Below the pieces are notes generated by a model that worked only from the letters and a program-made list of their open reading frames with translations, made no database searches and had not been told where the DNA came from. Positions 41,785 to 52,800 of a DNA stretch of 64,000 nucleotides are shown one piece after another. Both the position numbers and the translations under genes were made by a program. Location: the NCBI RefSeq assembly GCF_042432905.1, contig NZ_JBHLWI010000009.1:62001-126000 (forward strand), in the 5' to 3' direction. The first letter of the stretch is position 1. Each line of letters begins with the position of its first letter. The stretch is from Fontibacter flavus. Its GTDB lineage: Bacteria > Bacteroidota > Bacteroidia > Cytophagales > Cyclobacteriaceae.

Positions 41785-43266
41785 ATGAAAATCACCCAAG
41801 ACTTATATCAAGGATCGCTTGCCCTTTTGACAGATTTTTATCAGTTGACCATGGCCTATGCTTACTGGAAATCCGGAAAAGCAGAGGAAGAGGCTGTTTT
41901 TAATCTTTTCTTTAGAAAAAATCCATTTCAGGGAGGGTTTACAGTAGCTGCAGGCTTGGATTACATCATCGATTATTGCAGGAATTTCAAATTTGGTCAA
42001 GATGATCTTGACTATCTCAAGAGCATGAAAAATGCTGATGGGAGTTTGACCTTTGAGCCCGCATTTTTGGAATATTTGTCAAAAATGGAATTTTCCTGTG
42101 ATCTGGATGCCGTAGAGGAGGGGACGGTTGTTTTTCCACATATGCCCATTATTAAGATCAAAGGTCCATTGATTCAATGCCAGCTATTGGAAACACCATT
42201 GCTGAACATTATTAATTTCCAAACTTTGATTGCTACCAAGGCTGCCAGGATAGTTTATGCAGCAAAGGGGGATTCAGTATTGGAGTTTGGTTTAAGGAGG
42301 GCACAGGGAATAGATGGTGCTTTGGCTGCTAGCAGGGCAGCTTATATTGGTGGTTGTACTTCCACAAGTAATGTTATGGCGGGTAAATTGTTTGGAATTC
42401 CCGTATCTGGGACCCATGCCCATAGCTGGATTATGTCTTTTGATTCTGAATTAGAGGCTTTTAAAGCTTATGCAGATGCTTTCCCTGATAAATGCGTATT
42501 CTTAGTGGATACTTATGATACCATCAAAGGGGTGAAGAATGCGATTGAAGTCGGTAAAATATTAAGAGAAAGAGGCAAAGAGATGTTGGGCGTTCGGATA
42601 GACTCCGGGGATTTGGCATATTATAGTAATTTAGCAAGGGAAATGCTGGATGAAGCAGGTTTTCCGGATGCCAAAATAGTGGCTTCCAATGATCTCGATG
42701 AACAGATCATCACGTCCTTGAAAATTCAGGAGGCTTCCATCAACGTATGGGGAGTAGGAACTAAACTGGTAACAGCATTTGACCAACCTGCTTTAGGAGC
42801 AGTCTATAAGTTGGCTGCAATCAAAAACAAAGAAGGTTTATGGGAACCTAAAGTGAAAGTGTCCCAACAATCCATAAAAATAAATGTTCCGGGAAATCAG
42901 AGAGTGGTTAGGTTTTCCAAAAATGGCAAAGCCTTAGCAGATATGATTTTCCTGAAAGAGGAAAGTTTGGAAAGAGGTCAATTTACAATCATTGACCCGG
43001 TAGATCCCACCAAAAGAAAGAAAATCTATACAGATGGTCTCGAGAAAGAAGAGCTTCTCAAATCTATTTTTGAGAAAGGTACAAAGGTTTACGAAAGACC
43101 TGATATTCATCAGACCAAAAAGAATACAGAAAGAAATTTAACTCAATTTGATAAAGCACATAAAAGGTTGGTAAATCCTCACGTGTATCCGGTAGGCCTC
43201 GAAGAAGGACTGTATGAACTGAGAACACAATTGGTTTTTAAAATGAAAGATTACGATGGAGCATAA
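41785..43266 (+). CDS. pncB: Nicotinate phosphoribosyltransferase
   Basis: The 493-residue enzyme condenses nicotinate and PRPP (with ATP) to nicotinate mononucleotide in NAD salvage. It opens LALLTDFYQLTMAYAYWKSGKAEEEAVFNLFFRKNPFQGGFTVAAGL, typical of the longer NAPRTase form. The substrate site is seen in EFGLRRAQGIDGALAASRAAYIGGC (about residues 170-194), and the phospho-site His in SGTHAHSWIMSF (about 212-223). VDTYDTIKGVKNAI and RIDSGDLAYYS line the active site. It overlaps the prs gene by 11 bases and is followed by pncA; the three form one operon. Confidence 0.95.
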   Translation: MKITQDLYQGSLALLTDFYQLTMAYAYWKSGKAEEEAVFNLFFRKNPFQGGFTVAAGLDYIIDYCRNFKFGQDDLDYLKSMKNADGSLTFEPAFLEYLSKMEFSCDLDAVEEGTVVFPHMPIIKIKGPLIQCQLLETPLLNIINFQTLIATKAARIVYAAKGDSVLEFGLRRAQGIDGALAASRAAYIGGCTSTSNVMAGKLFGIPVSGTHAHSWIMSFDSELEAFKAYADAFPDKCVFLVDTYDTIKGVKNAIEVGKILRERGKEMLGVRIDSGDLAYYSNLAREMLDEAGFPDAKIVASNDLDEQIITSLKIQEASINVWGVGTKLVTAFDQPALGAVYKLAAIKNKEGLWEPKVKVSQQSIKINVPGNQRVVRFSKNGKALADMIFLKEESLERGQFTIIDPVDPTKRKKIYTDGLEKEELLKSIFEKGTKVYERPDIHQTKKNTERNLTQFDKAHKRLVNPHVYPVGLEEGLYELRTQLVFKMKDYDGA

Positions 43267-44176
43267 AAAAATTATTTTCAGCATTCAGGATTATAAATTT
43301 CTTCAAGATGAAGTATTGGCTCTGGGGGATTTTGAAAAAGGAGAAATTGAGGTGAAGATTTTTCCAGATGGAGAAAGGTATCAAAGAATTCTAACACCGG
43401 TGAATGGGAGGGATGTTGTGCTTTTGGGAGGAACCATTTCCGATTCAGCTACTTTGGAACTTTATGATCTTGCCTATGCCCTGATTAAGTACGGTGCAAA
43501 GTCAATCCGTTTGTTTTTTCCATATTTTGGCTATTCTACCATGGAGAGAGCTATCAAAACAGGGGAGTTAGTCACTGCCAAATCCAGGGCTGTGATGTTT
43601 TCATCTCTTCCGAGAACCAGTCAGGGGAATCATTTTATCTTTTTTGACCTTCATTCTGAAGGAATTCCACATTACTTTGAAGGGCAGGTCCTGATCAACC
43701 ATGTTTATTGTAAACCCATCATTGTTCAGGCTGCTCAGGAACTGGCAGAAGATGGATTTGTGATGGCCTGTACAGATGCCGGAAGGGCAAAATGGGTAGA
43801 GTCATTGGCGAATGAAATGGGCGTAAATGCAGCTTTTGTTTTCAAAAGAAGGATTTCCGGAGAGAAAACAGAGGTAACCAGTATTTCTGCTGACGTGGAA
43901 GGTAAGGATGTGGTAATTTATGATGACATGGTGAGAACAGGAGGTTCACTGATCAATGCAGCCAAAGCCTATAAAGCAGCTGGAGCAAAAAAAATCTTTA
44001 CGATTACGACACATGGACTGTTTACCAATAATGCTTTGGACAAAATCAAGGAATCAGGTGTTATCGAAAAGGTGGTAGCAACCAATACCCATCCAAATGT
44101 GTATGATGGTCCTTCTGATATCCTAAAAGTTGAAAGTATCGCCTCATTGGTTGTGGAGCAGTTGAACAGGGGTTAA
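43256..44176 (+). CDS. prs: Ribose-phosphate pyrophosphokinase (PRPP synthetase)
   Basis: The enzyme makes PRPP from ribose 5-phosphate and ATP. The 306-residue protein shows an N-terminal FPDGERYQRI motif, LFFPYFGYSTMERAIKTGE (the ATP-binding and regulatory flexible region), the Mg/ribose motif FFDLHSEGIPHYFE, the Lys-Arg pair FKRRISG, and the PRPP-binding loop IYDDMVRTGGSLINAAKAYKAAGA. Some motifs differ from the housekeeping Prs (DLHAGQIQ-type), so it may be a specialised paralogue dedicated to NAD salvage. It is translationally coupled to pncB, supplying that enzyme's substrate. Confidence 0.92.
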   Translation: MEHKKIIFSIQDYKFLQDEVLALGDFEKGEIEVKIFPDGERYQRILTPVNGRDVVLLGGTISDSATLELYDLAYALIKYGAKSIRLFFPYFGYSTMERAIKTGELVTAKSRAVMFSSLPRTSQGNHFIFFDLHSEGIPHYFEGQVLINHVYCKPIIVQAAQELAEDGFVMACTDAGRAKWVESLANEMGVNAAFVFKRRISGEKTEVTSISADVEGKDVVIYDDMVRTGGSLINAAKAYKAAGAKKIFTITTHGLFTNNALDKIKESGVIEKVVATNTHPNVYDGPSDILKVESIASLVVEQLNRG

Positions 44177-44272
44177 TGGTGATTCCCTGAACCGCTCTTA
44201 TAAGTTATGTTGGGAAATTTTGAATGAAGTGTATACTTGTAGAAATCAATTTGAACAAAATCCAGTAGAATT

Positions 44273-44884
44273 ATGAAAGCCCTGATAATAGTAGATGTAC
44301 AGAATGATTTTATTCCAGGCGGTGCTTTAGCAGTCAATGAGGGCGATCAGGTTGTCCCTGTAATCAATCAGCTTCAGGAGAAATTTGATTTTATAGTAGC
44401 CACACAAGATTGGCATCCATTGGATCATGGCAGTTTTGCAGCCAATCATCCTGGAAAGAAAATAGGAGAGTTTATAGAGTTGAATGGTGTAAACCAGATA
44501 TTATGGCCGGTGCATTGTGTACAGAATACTGAAGGTGCAGAATTTCATCCAAATATAAATAGTGATAAGTGGAAAGCGGTGTTTCAGAAAGGGGTCAACC
44601 GTTTGGTAGATAGTTATAGTGGATTTTTTGATAATAATAGACAAGGAGATACAGGCTTAAGTGCTTATTTGAAAGAAAATGGGGTTGACGAAATTTTTGT
44701 TTGTGGTTTAGCGGCAGATTACTGTGTAAAGTTCACCGTTTTGGACGGGCTGTCAGAAGGTTTTAAGACGCATTTGATTGTTGATGCGACCAAGGCTGTA
44801 AATATCCATCCCGATGACTTTGAAAAGTCGGTGGAAGAAATGAAGGCTGCTGGTGCTTCAATTGTGTCTTCAGTAGAAATTTAA
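44273..44884 (+). CDS. pncA: Nicotinamidase / pyrazinamidase
   Basis: PncA hydrolyses nicotinamide to nicotinate, feeding PncB. The 203-residue protein starts ALIIVDVQNDFIPGGAL with catalytic Asp (about residue 10). The metal-site motif is in ATQDWHPLDHGSFAANHPG (Asp, His, His, about 46-64). The catalytic Lys is about residue 107 in VFQKGVNRLVDSYSGF, and the nucleophile Cys is in CGLAADYCVKFTVLD (about 149-163). The gene follows prs by 96 bases with no terminator between, completing a pncB-prs-pncA salvage operon. Confidence 0.94.
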   Translation: MKALIIVDVQNDFIPGGALAVNEGDQVVPVINQLQEKFDFIVATQDWHPLDHGSFAANHPGKKIGEFIELNGVNQILWPVHCVQNTEGAEFHPNINSDKWKAVFQKGVNRLVDSYSGFFDNNRQGDTGLSAYLKENGVDEIFVCGLAADYCVKFTVLDGLSEGFKTHLIVDATKAVNIHPDDFEKSVEEMKAAGASIVSSVEI

Positions 44885-44988
44885 ACCGGACTAAGTCTTG
44901 TGATTTTTAACACATTTCAGGAATAGGATAGGGTTTATTTTTGTATAAAATTTCTTTATCTCCAACATTCAATAAAAGCAATTGCGTT

Positions 44989-45753
44989 ATGAATCGATAT
45001 TTATTTATTTGGATCATCATCTTGAATAGCTTCTTCAGCATTGATGTTAAGGCACAAAACAACAGAACTTGGGATGACAGTAATATTGGCTGGCACGCCT
45101 TTTTTGTGAATTATAAGATTAACAATACCCTTTCCTGGCATGGAGAGTTTCAGTGGCGCAGAACAGAATTTGTCAACGAGCCCCAGCAAAATCTCTATAG
45201 AACCGGATTGAACATTAAAGTTCATCCCAATGCTACAGTGAGACTTGGATATCTTTATGCAGATACCTATAGTTATGGTCAGATTCCGCTCAATAGTCTT
45301 GGAATGGAGTTTCCTGAGCACCGCACATATCAAATGTTAACCTTGACTAATCCAGTAGGTCTTTTTCAAGTTTCGCACAGGTTTATGCTTGAGCAAAGGT
45401 GGGTAGGCACATTTAGTAACAAGCAATTAGAAAAACCTGATAATTATATTTATTTGAATAGAGTTAGGTACATGGCAAGAGTTGATGTGCCTTTAAAAGG
45501 AAAGACTATTGTCAACAAAACCCCATATCTAGCTGCCTATGATGAATTGATGATTGGTTTTGGGAAAAATGTCAACCAGAATGTTTTTGACCAGAACAGG
45601 ATCGGTATTTTGGGAGGCTACCGTTTTTCTGATCACATCAGAATTGAAGGGGGCTATTTCAACCAGTTGGTCCAGTTGGGAAGATTGGTTGATGGCAAAA
45701 ATGTCTTTCAGGGAAATAAAGGTTATATCATCAACAGCTACTTTAATTTTTAA
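44989..45753 (+). CDS. DUF2490 outer-membrane protein
   Basis: From the ATG at 44989 the protein has 254 residues with a signal peptide ending in SIDVKAQ. Alternating beta strands follow with aromatic ends (NIGWHAFFVNYKINNTLSWHGEFQWRR; VRLGYLYADTYSYG; GIGGYRFSDHIRIEGGYFNQ-type repeats), matching DUF2490 of Bacteroidota outer-membrane beta-barrels. The function is unknown. Its stop codon overlaps the stop of the converging PorP/SprF gene, with no terminator space between. The frame begins 16 codons upstream at a TTG, but that part is not signal-like. Confidence 0.82.
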   Translation: MNRYLFIWIIILNSFFSIDVKAQNNRTWDDSNIGWHAFFVNYKINNTLSWHGEFQWRRTEFVNEPQQNLYRTGLNIKVHPNATVRLGYLYADTYSYGQIPLNSLGMEFPEHRTYQMLTLTNPVGLFQVSHRFMLEQRWVGTFSNKQLEKPDNYIYLNRVRYMARVDVPLKGKTIVNKTPYLAAYDELMIGFGKNVNQNVFDQNRIGILGGYRFSDHIRIEGGYFNQLVQLGRLVDGKNVFQGNKGYIINSYFNF

Positions 45754-46775
45754 AACCTGAAACAAGGAATGATGGTGCTTCTTCGGTTCCTTTGATTTGG
45801 ATCACCAAAGAGAAAGGAATACCTGATGGAAATCTCGTGGGCACCGGAAGATTGCCTAATGGTCATTTTGGATGCAGTGAAATCAAAGCTATACCCAATA
45901 TCTAATCCGCTTTCCAAAGTTAAACCCAAGAGACCAACAAGAGCTTCATTGTTTGGAAGTTGGTATTTCACGGGGAATCCTCTGTACCAAATGCCAACCA
46001 CAAGAGGTTGAAGAAATAATTGAGCACCAAGATCAAGTTGGTTGAATGGGTCCTGATGCTTGTAATTGAAGGCAAAAAACATAGACCTTTCTTGCCTGGA
46101 GTTGCTGAAATAATTATTGATAAATCCTTCACCCAAATCTACTTTGATCCCACCATGAGCCGAAAGTCTCATTGGTAATTTACTGATATTGCCATCTATG
46201 AAGGAAGTGTTTGGTTGGGTCAGGTGATGTCCAGAGACTCCAAGCCAATAGTTTTGCGTATGGAACAACATTCCAAAATTAAAATCAGCAAAGGAGTGCC
46301 TGTAGTCATCTGAAAAACTTTCACCGCTATCACCACTGATTGTTCCTCTATTGACGTCTAGCTGGGAACCGAAAACCAAATCCCCAAAATAAGCATCTCT
46401 TGTAATCCAGCTTGCTTGCCCACCAAATCTTAAGAAGGAGTCAAATCCTAATTTTAACCTGTAAGAATAAGTAAGACCAACTTCATTGGAACTCAATTTG
46501 GCCTTACTTTCTCTACTTGAGTTAAAAATTAGGCCTATACCACTATTGATATCAAACATATAGTGGTCAATGTAGGCGGAGTAGTTATGGAACGAATGGT
46601 CCAGACCAGGCCACTGGTTTCTATAATTTGCACCGATTCTTGTGAGATCCGATGCTCCAGTAAATGCCGGGTTTAGATATAAGGGAGCCGCATAAAATTG
46701 CGAATACTGAAAATCCTGAGCCAAAGTATTGACTCCAAGAAAAATCAAGAATAAAAGAATTGTTAACTTTTTCAT
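45750..46775 (-). CDS. PorP/SprF family type IX secretion-associated outer-membrane protein
   Basis: The 341-residue protein has a signal peptide (MKKLTILLFLIFLGVNTLAQ) and the family opening DFQYSQFYAAPLYLNPAFTGA. It continues in beta-barrel strands (NYRNQWPGLDHSFHNYSAYIDHYM, LRFGGQASWITRD) and ends in a strand with terminal Phe (PCFRF). SprF-type proteins are needed for secretion or surface attachment of their neighbouring large adhesin with a type-B C-terminal domain. Here it lies 41 bases downstream of exactly such a giant, so the two form a pair. Confidence 0.93.
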   Translation of the reverse strand: MKKLTILLFLIFLGVNTLAQDFQYSQFYAAPLYLNPAFTGASDLTRIGANYRNQWPGLDHSFHNYSAYIDHYMFDINSGIGLIFNSSRESKAKLSSNEVGLTYSYRLKLGFDSFLRFGGQASWITRDAYFGDLVFGSQLDVNRGTISGDSGESFSDDYRHSFADFNFGMLFHTQNYWLGVSGHHLTQPNTSFIDGNISKLPMRLSAHGGIKVDLGEGFINNYFSNSRQERSMFFAFNYKHQDPFNQLDLGAQLFLQPLVVGIWYRGFPVKYQLPNNEALVGLLGLTLESGLDIGYSFDFTASKMTIRQSSGAHEISIRYSFLFGDPNQRNRRSTIIPCFRF

Positions 46776-46816
46776 TGCTAAAACTATAAAAGCCCTATTA
46801 AGATCATTTCTAATGG

Positions 46817-49800
46817 TTAATGGAAGAGTGTGAAAACACCCGTCATAGTTCCTGTTTCACCATCAATTGCCTGATATACAATTTTGTACACATAATTACC
46901 GTTTGGACTAAGTACACCTCTCAGTGTGCCATCCCAACCTTTATCTTCAACACTATAGCTGGAGTAAACCAATTCGCCCCACTTATTGAAAACATGCATT
47001 TCTAAGCCCACTATTCCTCTCATTTTAGGGAAGAAGGTATCGTTTAATCCATCTCCATTTGGAGTAAAGGCATTCGGTACCATGATCAGATGTGAAGCTA
47101 AGACTTCGACTTCTATACTGGCAGTGGACACACAGCCCAAAGCATCAAATGTCATCAATGTAATAGTATAAGTTCCTGGCTTGGTATAAGTATGCTGAGG
47201 ATTCTGCTCATTACTCTTATTGCCATCCCCAAAATCCCATTCCCATGCGATTACATTTCCTTCTGTCTTATCAAGGAACTGTACTGGATCGTTGACCAGA
47301 ATCTGTCCCTCAGTTCCTAGGGAGATGATGGTATAAGTGAAGTCAGCATCTGTAAATGCAACTGGCATGGTAACAGAGGTGATGGCTTCTGCCGTACAAC
47401 CGTTTTTGTCAATGACAGTCACCATGAGGTCTCCATCTTCCATGAAAATGATCTCGTTTGTATTTTGCTGGCCTGTATTCCAAGAAATGATATAGTCACC
47501 ACTTCCGCCTTTAATATCCACCCATGCTACACCTTTAAGGTCTCTGTTTTCACAATCCACATCAAAGGCAGTGTTGAGGCTGATCTCAAGTAATTCAGGT
47601 TCTTTGATCTCAAAAGTCTGCTCTGTTTGACAGCCATTATCATCAATTACAGTAACCTTATAAACACCTTTTGTCAAGTTGAACCTGTTGAGGTTTTCAT
47701 TTTCAGGCTCGTCACTCCAGCTCACTTTGTAGGGTTGTATACCACCTGTGATATTGATATTGATAAATCCTTCAGTATCACCATTGCAAAGTAAATTTTC
47801 AGAGAATTCTGATTCAATGGCCAATGGTTGAGGTTCTGTAATGGTGTATGTAGCACCTGTAGAACAGCCATTTCTATCTGTAATCACCAAAGTGTAATCT
47901 CCTGGTTTCAGGTTTCTTAAATTTCTGCTGTTGGAACCATTAGACCATTGATAAGAATATGGAGGGGTACCACCTGCTACATTGATGGAGATGGAACCGT
48001 TGTTTTCTCCAGCGCAGGTTACATTTTCTACCATATCCGTGAAGGTCAGTAATTCCGGCTCCCTTATATTGTAAGTTGCAGTGATCGCACAACCTGCCTC
48101 ATCTTCAACCCTTACTGAGTAATTTCCAGGAGTAAGGTTTCCTACAAAAAGTTGGTCTTCCACTCCATGGCTCCAGGTAATTTTAAAAGGACCTCTGCCT
48201 TCTATCACTGATATTTGGATTGATCCGTTGTTTCCTCCAAAGCAGGATACACTTTGTATGGCATCCAGATTGATTCTCCAATTTCCTGGAGTAGTGACTA
48301 CTACACTGTCCTCAACTGTACAGCCATTGGCATCTGTAACAAATACGCTGTACTCTCCTGGAGTCAGGTTGCTGATGGTCGGGGTAGTAGCCCCATTTGA
48401 CCATAAGTAAGTAAATGGTGCTGCACCTCCAATGACAGTTGCTCTGACTTCTCCTCTTTCATTTGGAGAACAGAGGTCAATTCTTCCTCCGAATTCTACT
48501 TGAAGAGGGGATGTCGCAGGAGGTACATTGAAGTTACCTGAAACTTCACAGCCATTGGCATCGGTGACAACTACTGAATAGTTGCCAGGTAGAATGCCCG
48601 TCAGATTTTGGTCAGTAGATCCATTTGACCACTGATAGGAGTATGGTGCAGTACCTCCAATTACTGTCAGAAGTAACTCGATTTGGTCATCTGCATTACA
48701 AAGCTGGGTAGTACTGATTCCTTCAATAGAAAGTATATCAGTTGGTTCACTGATCGTAAATGTTTCAGTGTAGAAGCAGGAATTATCATCAATGATAAAT
48801 ACGGTGTATTCTCCTGCTCTCAAATTTGTAAGCTCAGGTCCTGTTCTGCCATTACTCCAGGTAATTCTGTAATTACCAGCACCACCTTCTATATTTAATC
48901 TTATAGAACCATCGTTTCCGAATTTGCAGGAAACATCTTGAAGACTATCCACAGTTACTGTCAATGGTTCAGGTTCCGTAATTTCGTATGATTCAGTAAT
49001 GATACATCCATTAGCATCCGTGATGGTAACTTCATAAATCCCTTGTGAAAGGTTGAATATAGACCTGGTGGTTTCTCCATTTGACCATTGGTAGGTATAT
49101 GGAGCTGTACCTCCGGCCACAATCAAATTGATCGTGCCATTATCTTCACCTGCACATCTGATGTTGGTTTGGAATGCTTGTGCGAATAATGGTTCAGAAG
49201 GTTGGATCACCATGTATTCCCTTGTCCACTTACATCCGTTTTCATCGAGGATTTCTGCGATGTAAACACCGGCACTTAAGTTGGAAGCAGTAGCTCCAGT
49301 ACCGACATTAGCACTTGTCACTTTGTTCTTCCAAGTAATCTGATAATTTTCAGTTTCACCATTGACATCAAGGGTGATAGAGCCGTCATTACCACCATAG
49401 CAATTCACATTGGTGATGGTTTCAGTAATGACTACTGGTTCTGGCTGTGTTATCACCACATTATCCCTTACACTACATCCATTGGCATCTGTAACGATAA
49501 CCTCATAGATACCAGGTACCAATGAATTTCTTGTTGCCAGGATGTTGCCGTCCGACCATCTTACACTGTAAGGAGCTGTACCTCCTGTAATATTAAGTAG
49601 AGCTTGACCATTATTGGCTCCATAACAATTGATGTTAACCGAATCGATGCTTAAGGCAAGTGGTTGAGGTTCATTGATGATAACTTGCTTTTCATCAGAA
49701 GCACATCCATTTGAATCAACAATTGCAACTGTGTAGGTGCCTGCTTTAAGGCCGGAAACAGTAAGACCTGGATATTGAACATCATCAATGATCAGGAAAT

Positions 49801-52800
49801 ATTCAGGAGTACCACCCATGCCTTGTACCGTAATGCTGCCATTCTCTAAACCGAAACAGCTGATATCCACAATTTCAATGATGGTGAAATCAAGAGGCTC
49901 GGGATCATTGATCTGGAATTGCTCTGATATCTCGCAACCATTCTCATCTGTCACTACAACTGTGTATGTGCCAGCAGATAAGCCAGTAATATCTTTGGTA
50001 TTGCCAATTGGTTGATTTTGGGAGTTGAACCATGTGAAAGTATATTCACCCGCGCCCCCTGTTACATTAATGCTGATTTCACCATCACTGCCACCGATGC
50101 AAGTGACATGGGTTATGTCGTGGTGGAAAATGTCAATGACAGTAGGGTTAGTAATGGTGATTGTCTGTATCCAAGAACAGCCTTCGCTGTCAAATACTTC
50201 AATGATGTGTGTGCCAGGTAAAACATCCGAAATGGTAATGAAACCTGAATTATCTACTGGATAATTTGTTCCGTTCAACACAGCATTATAATTTCCATTT
50301 CCTCCGGAAATTTCAAGGGTAATTTCTGACGTCCCGCCCACACAAAGTGCTTCTTCCAAATAAGTCATTCTTACTTGAAGAGGTTCTTCAGGTTGTTCGA
50401 TTACGACTTGGATATTTTCCGATCTACAGGCACCGCTCAATACAAATGCAGTATAGGTGCCTGCACTCAATCCTGTTACAGTATTCCCTGACATTTCAAC
50501 ACCATTGAAGAAAATTCTATAAATGGTTGACGGCCCTCCAGATGGAGTAAAGGTCACGGTGCCATCCATGCCCCCAAAACAACTTATATCTGTGGTGACA
50601 GCATCCAAGAGAACCTGATCAGGTTGTGTGATTTCAACTGTTTGAACTACCGCATTACATCCTCCATCTGAAATGGTGTACCTATAGTAACCAGCTTCAA
50701 GATTTGAAATGGAAGTCTCATTGTCAAATTGAGGTAAGGAACTGAAATTAACATTATCTATTGCATATTCCCAAGAAACTTGATAAGGCCTCGTTCCGCC
50801 AGTAATCTGTAAGTTGATCTCGCTTTCCCCATCATAACAAGCGATAGGAGTAAAGGAGTGAGAAGCCTGAAGTGGAAGTGGCTGGCTCAAAATTCTTGGA
50901 GGAATATTGACTGTACATCCATTGGCATCAACAGCGGTAAAGGTGTAGTTGATGTTTGCTGAAAGGTTGTCGAATACGATTATTTCCCCTTCGTTAGCAC
51001 TGAAGTTGTTCCCTTGGAAGGTGATAGTATAAGGCGCAGTACCACCTGTCAAAGCCAAAGATATAATTCCGTCTCCAGCCTCAAAGCAACTTAAATTTTG
51101 GAAGCTATAATGAGAAATCTGTACTGGATTTGATGGTTGATTAACCGTAATGGTGATCTCATCAGAGATACATCCTTTGACATTATCAATCGCATATGCG
51201 GTATAGGTTCCGGCAATTGCCTGGAATTGATTACCGAAAATCTGGTTTCCATTGACAAAATAAGTGAAGTTGGTAGAGGTTCCTGAAGTGGCAGTCAAAG
51301 TCACTCGGGCAGATCCACCAAAGCAGGTGATATCATTTGCCACATATGTTAATTGTACCGGTACCCCGTCAGCAATCACAATTTCATCAGAATTAGAGGT
51401 ACAGTTGTTTAATTCCGTAACGGTGTATCTGTAGGTTCCTGCGGTAATATTATTCAGCCTTCTGGTAGTTGTTGGCAAAGTTTCCCAAGTACTGGTAGCA
51501 GTATTAAACCTTTCCCAAGTGTAGGTGTAGGGTTGGGTTCCTCCAGTTACGGTCAATTCTATAAAAGTAGTTCCACCTTCACAAAGCACAGTGCCCTGAG
51601 TATGATTCACAAAGAGCTCTTGAGGTTGGGTGATTTCAAAGGTTGCGGAAGCATCACAATTGTCATTCAGATCCCAAACCTGTAGGGTATAGCTTCCAGC
51701 AGGTAGGTTATTGAATGAATATGAAGTGCTACCATCCAAATTCGATAGGGTAGAAGAATAACCATTCAAACTGCTGATTTCTACTCTATAAACCGGACTG
51801 CCGCCAAGGATTTCGAATTGTACAGATCCAGAGTTTTCATTGTAACAGGCAGCATCTGTTTTGACCAAATTGAAAATTTCCAATGGTCTGTCAGAAGTTA
51901 GGATAGACACCAATACAGGATCGGAGAGACATCCTTGATCATCCGCAATTCTCACTTCATAATTACCCGCAGCCAGATTGTTTAAAGCAGTTTGGTTTCC
52001 TTGAGCAACACCATTTAAAAATACCGTGAAAGTTCTGCCCGGTTGCACTGTCGGTCCAAGGATATTGATTACTCCATCATTGGAACCAAAGCAGGAAATA
52101 TCGATTTTACTAACCGTAAATTCAGGTTTCAAAGGAACAGTTATGGTAAATGTTCCATCCAAATCAGAACATCCTGTATCACCAACTTCCCAAGTGTAAG
52201 TACCAGGTGCTAGATCTTCGAAGGTAAAAGTACCCTCATTTTCATTTTCATAGGTAGCGATGATGCCGTTGCTTGCTGATCTTAGGGTAATGGTTTTGCC
52301 GAATTCACCCCCTGAAACTGTCAAGGTAAAGGATCCAAGGTCATCATAACAAACCGGTTGGATTACAGTTGGATTCACTGTAATCTGATCGGGTTCAGTA
52401 ATGATGTAATCATCAGAGGTTAATTTGCAACCATCTGCAAAAGTTATTTCTAAATAGTAGGTGCCAGCAAAAAGATTGTTCAAAGAGCTTGTTGCAATGG
52501 CAACATCTCCAGTGTTTTCCTTTTTAAACCATTGAAAAGTTAAATTGGAAGTATCACCATACAACTCAAAGTTAATAATACCATCATTCAATCCATAACA
52601 GGAAACGTTTTGCTCCACATTGATTTCATAAGCTGGAGGATTCTGTTGGTTGATGATAATGGTAGAGAAATCCTCACATCCTCCAGCGTCTCTGACTTTT
52701 ACATCATAAGTTCCAGCATCTAAGTTGCTTAAGAAAAGAGAATTAACGACTTCCCAATCTCCATTATGTAAAATGTAATAAGTATATCCAGGAGTGCCAC

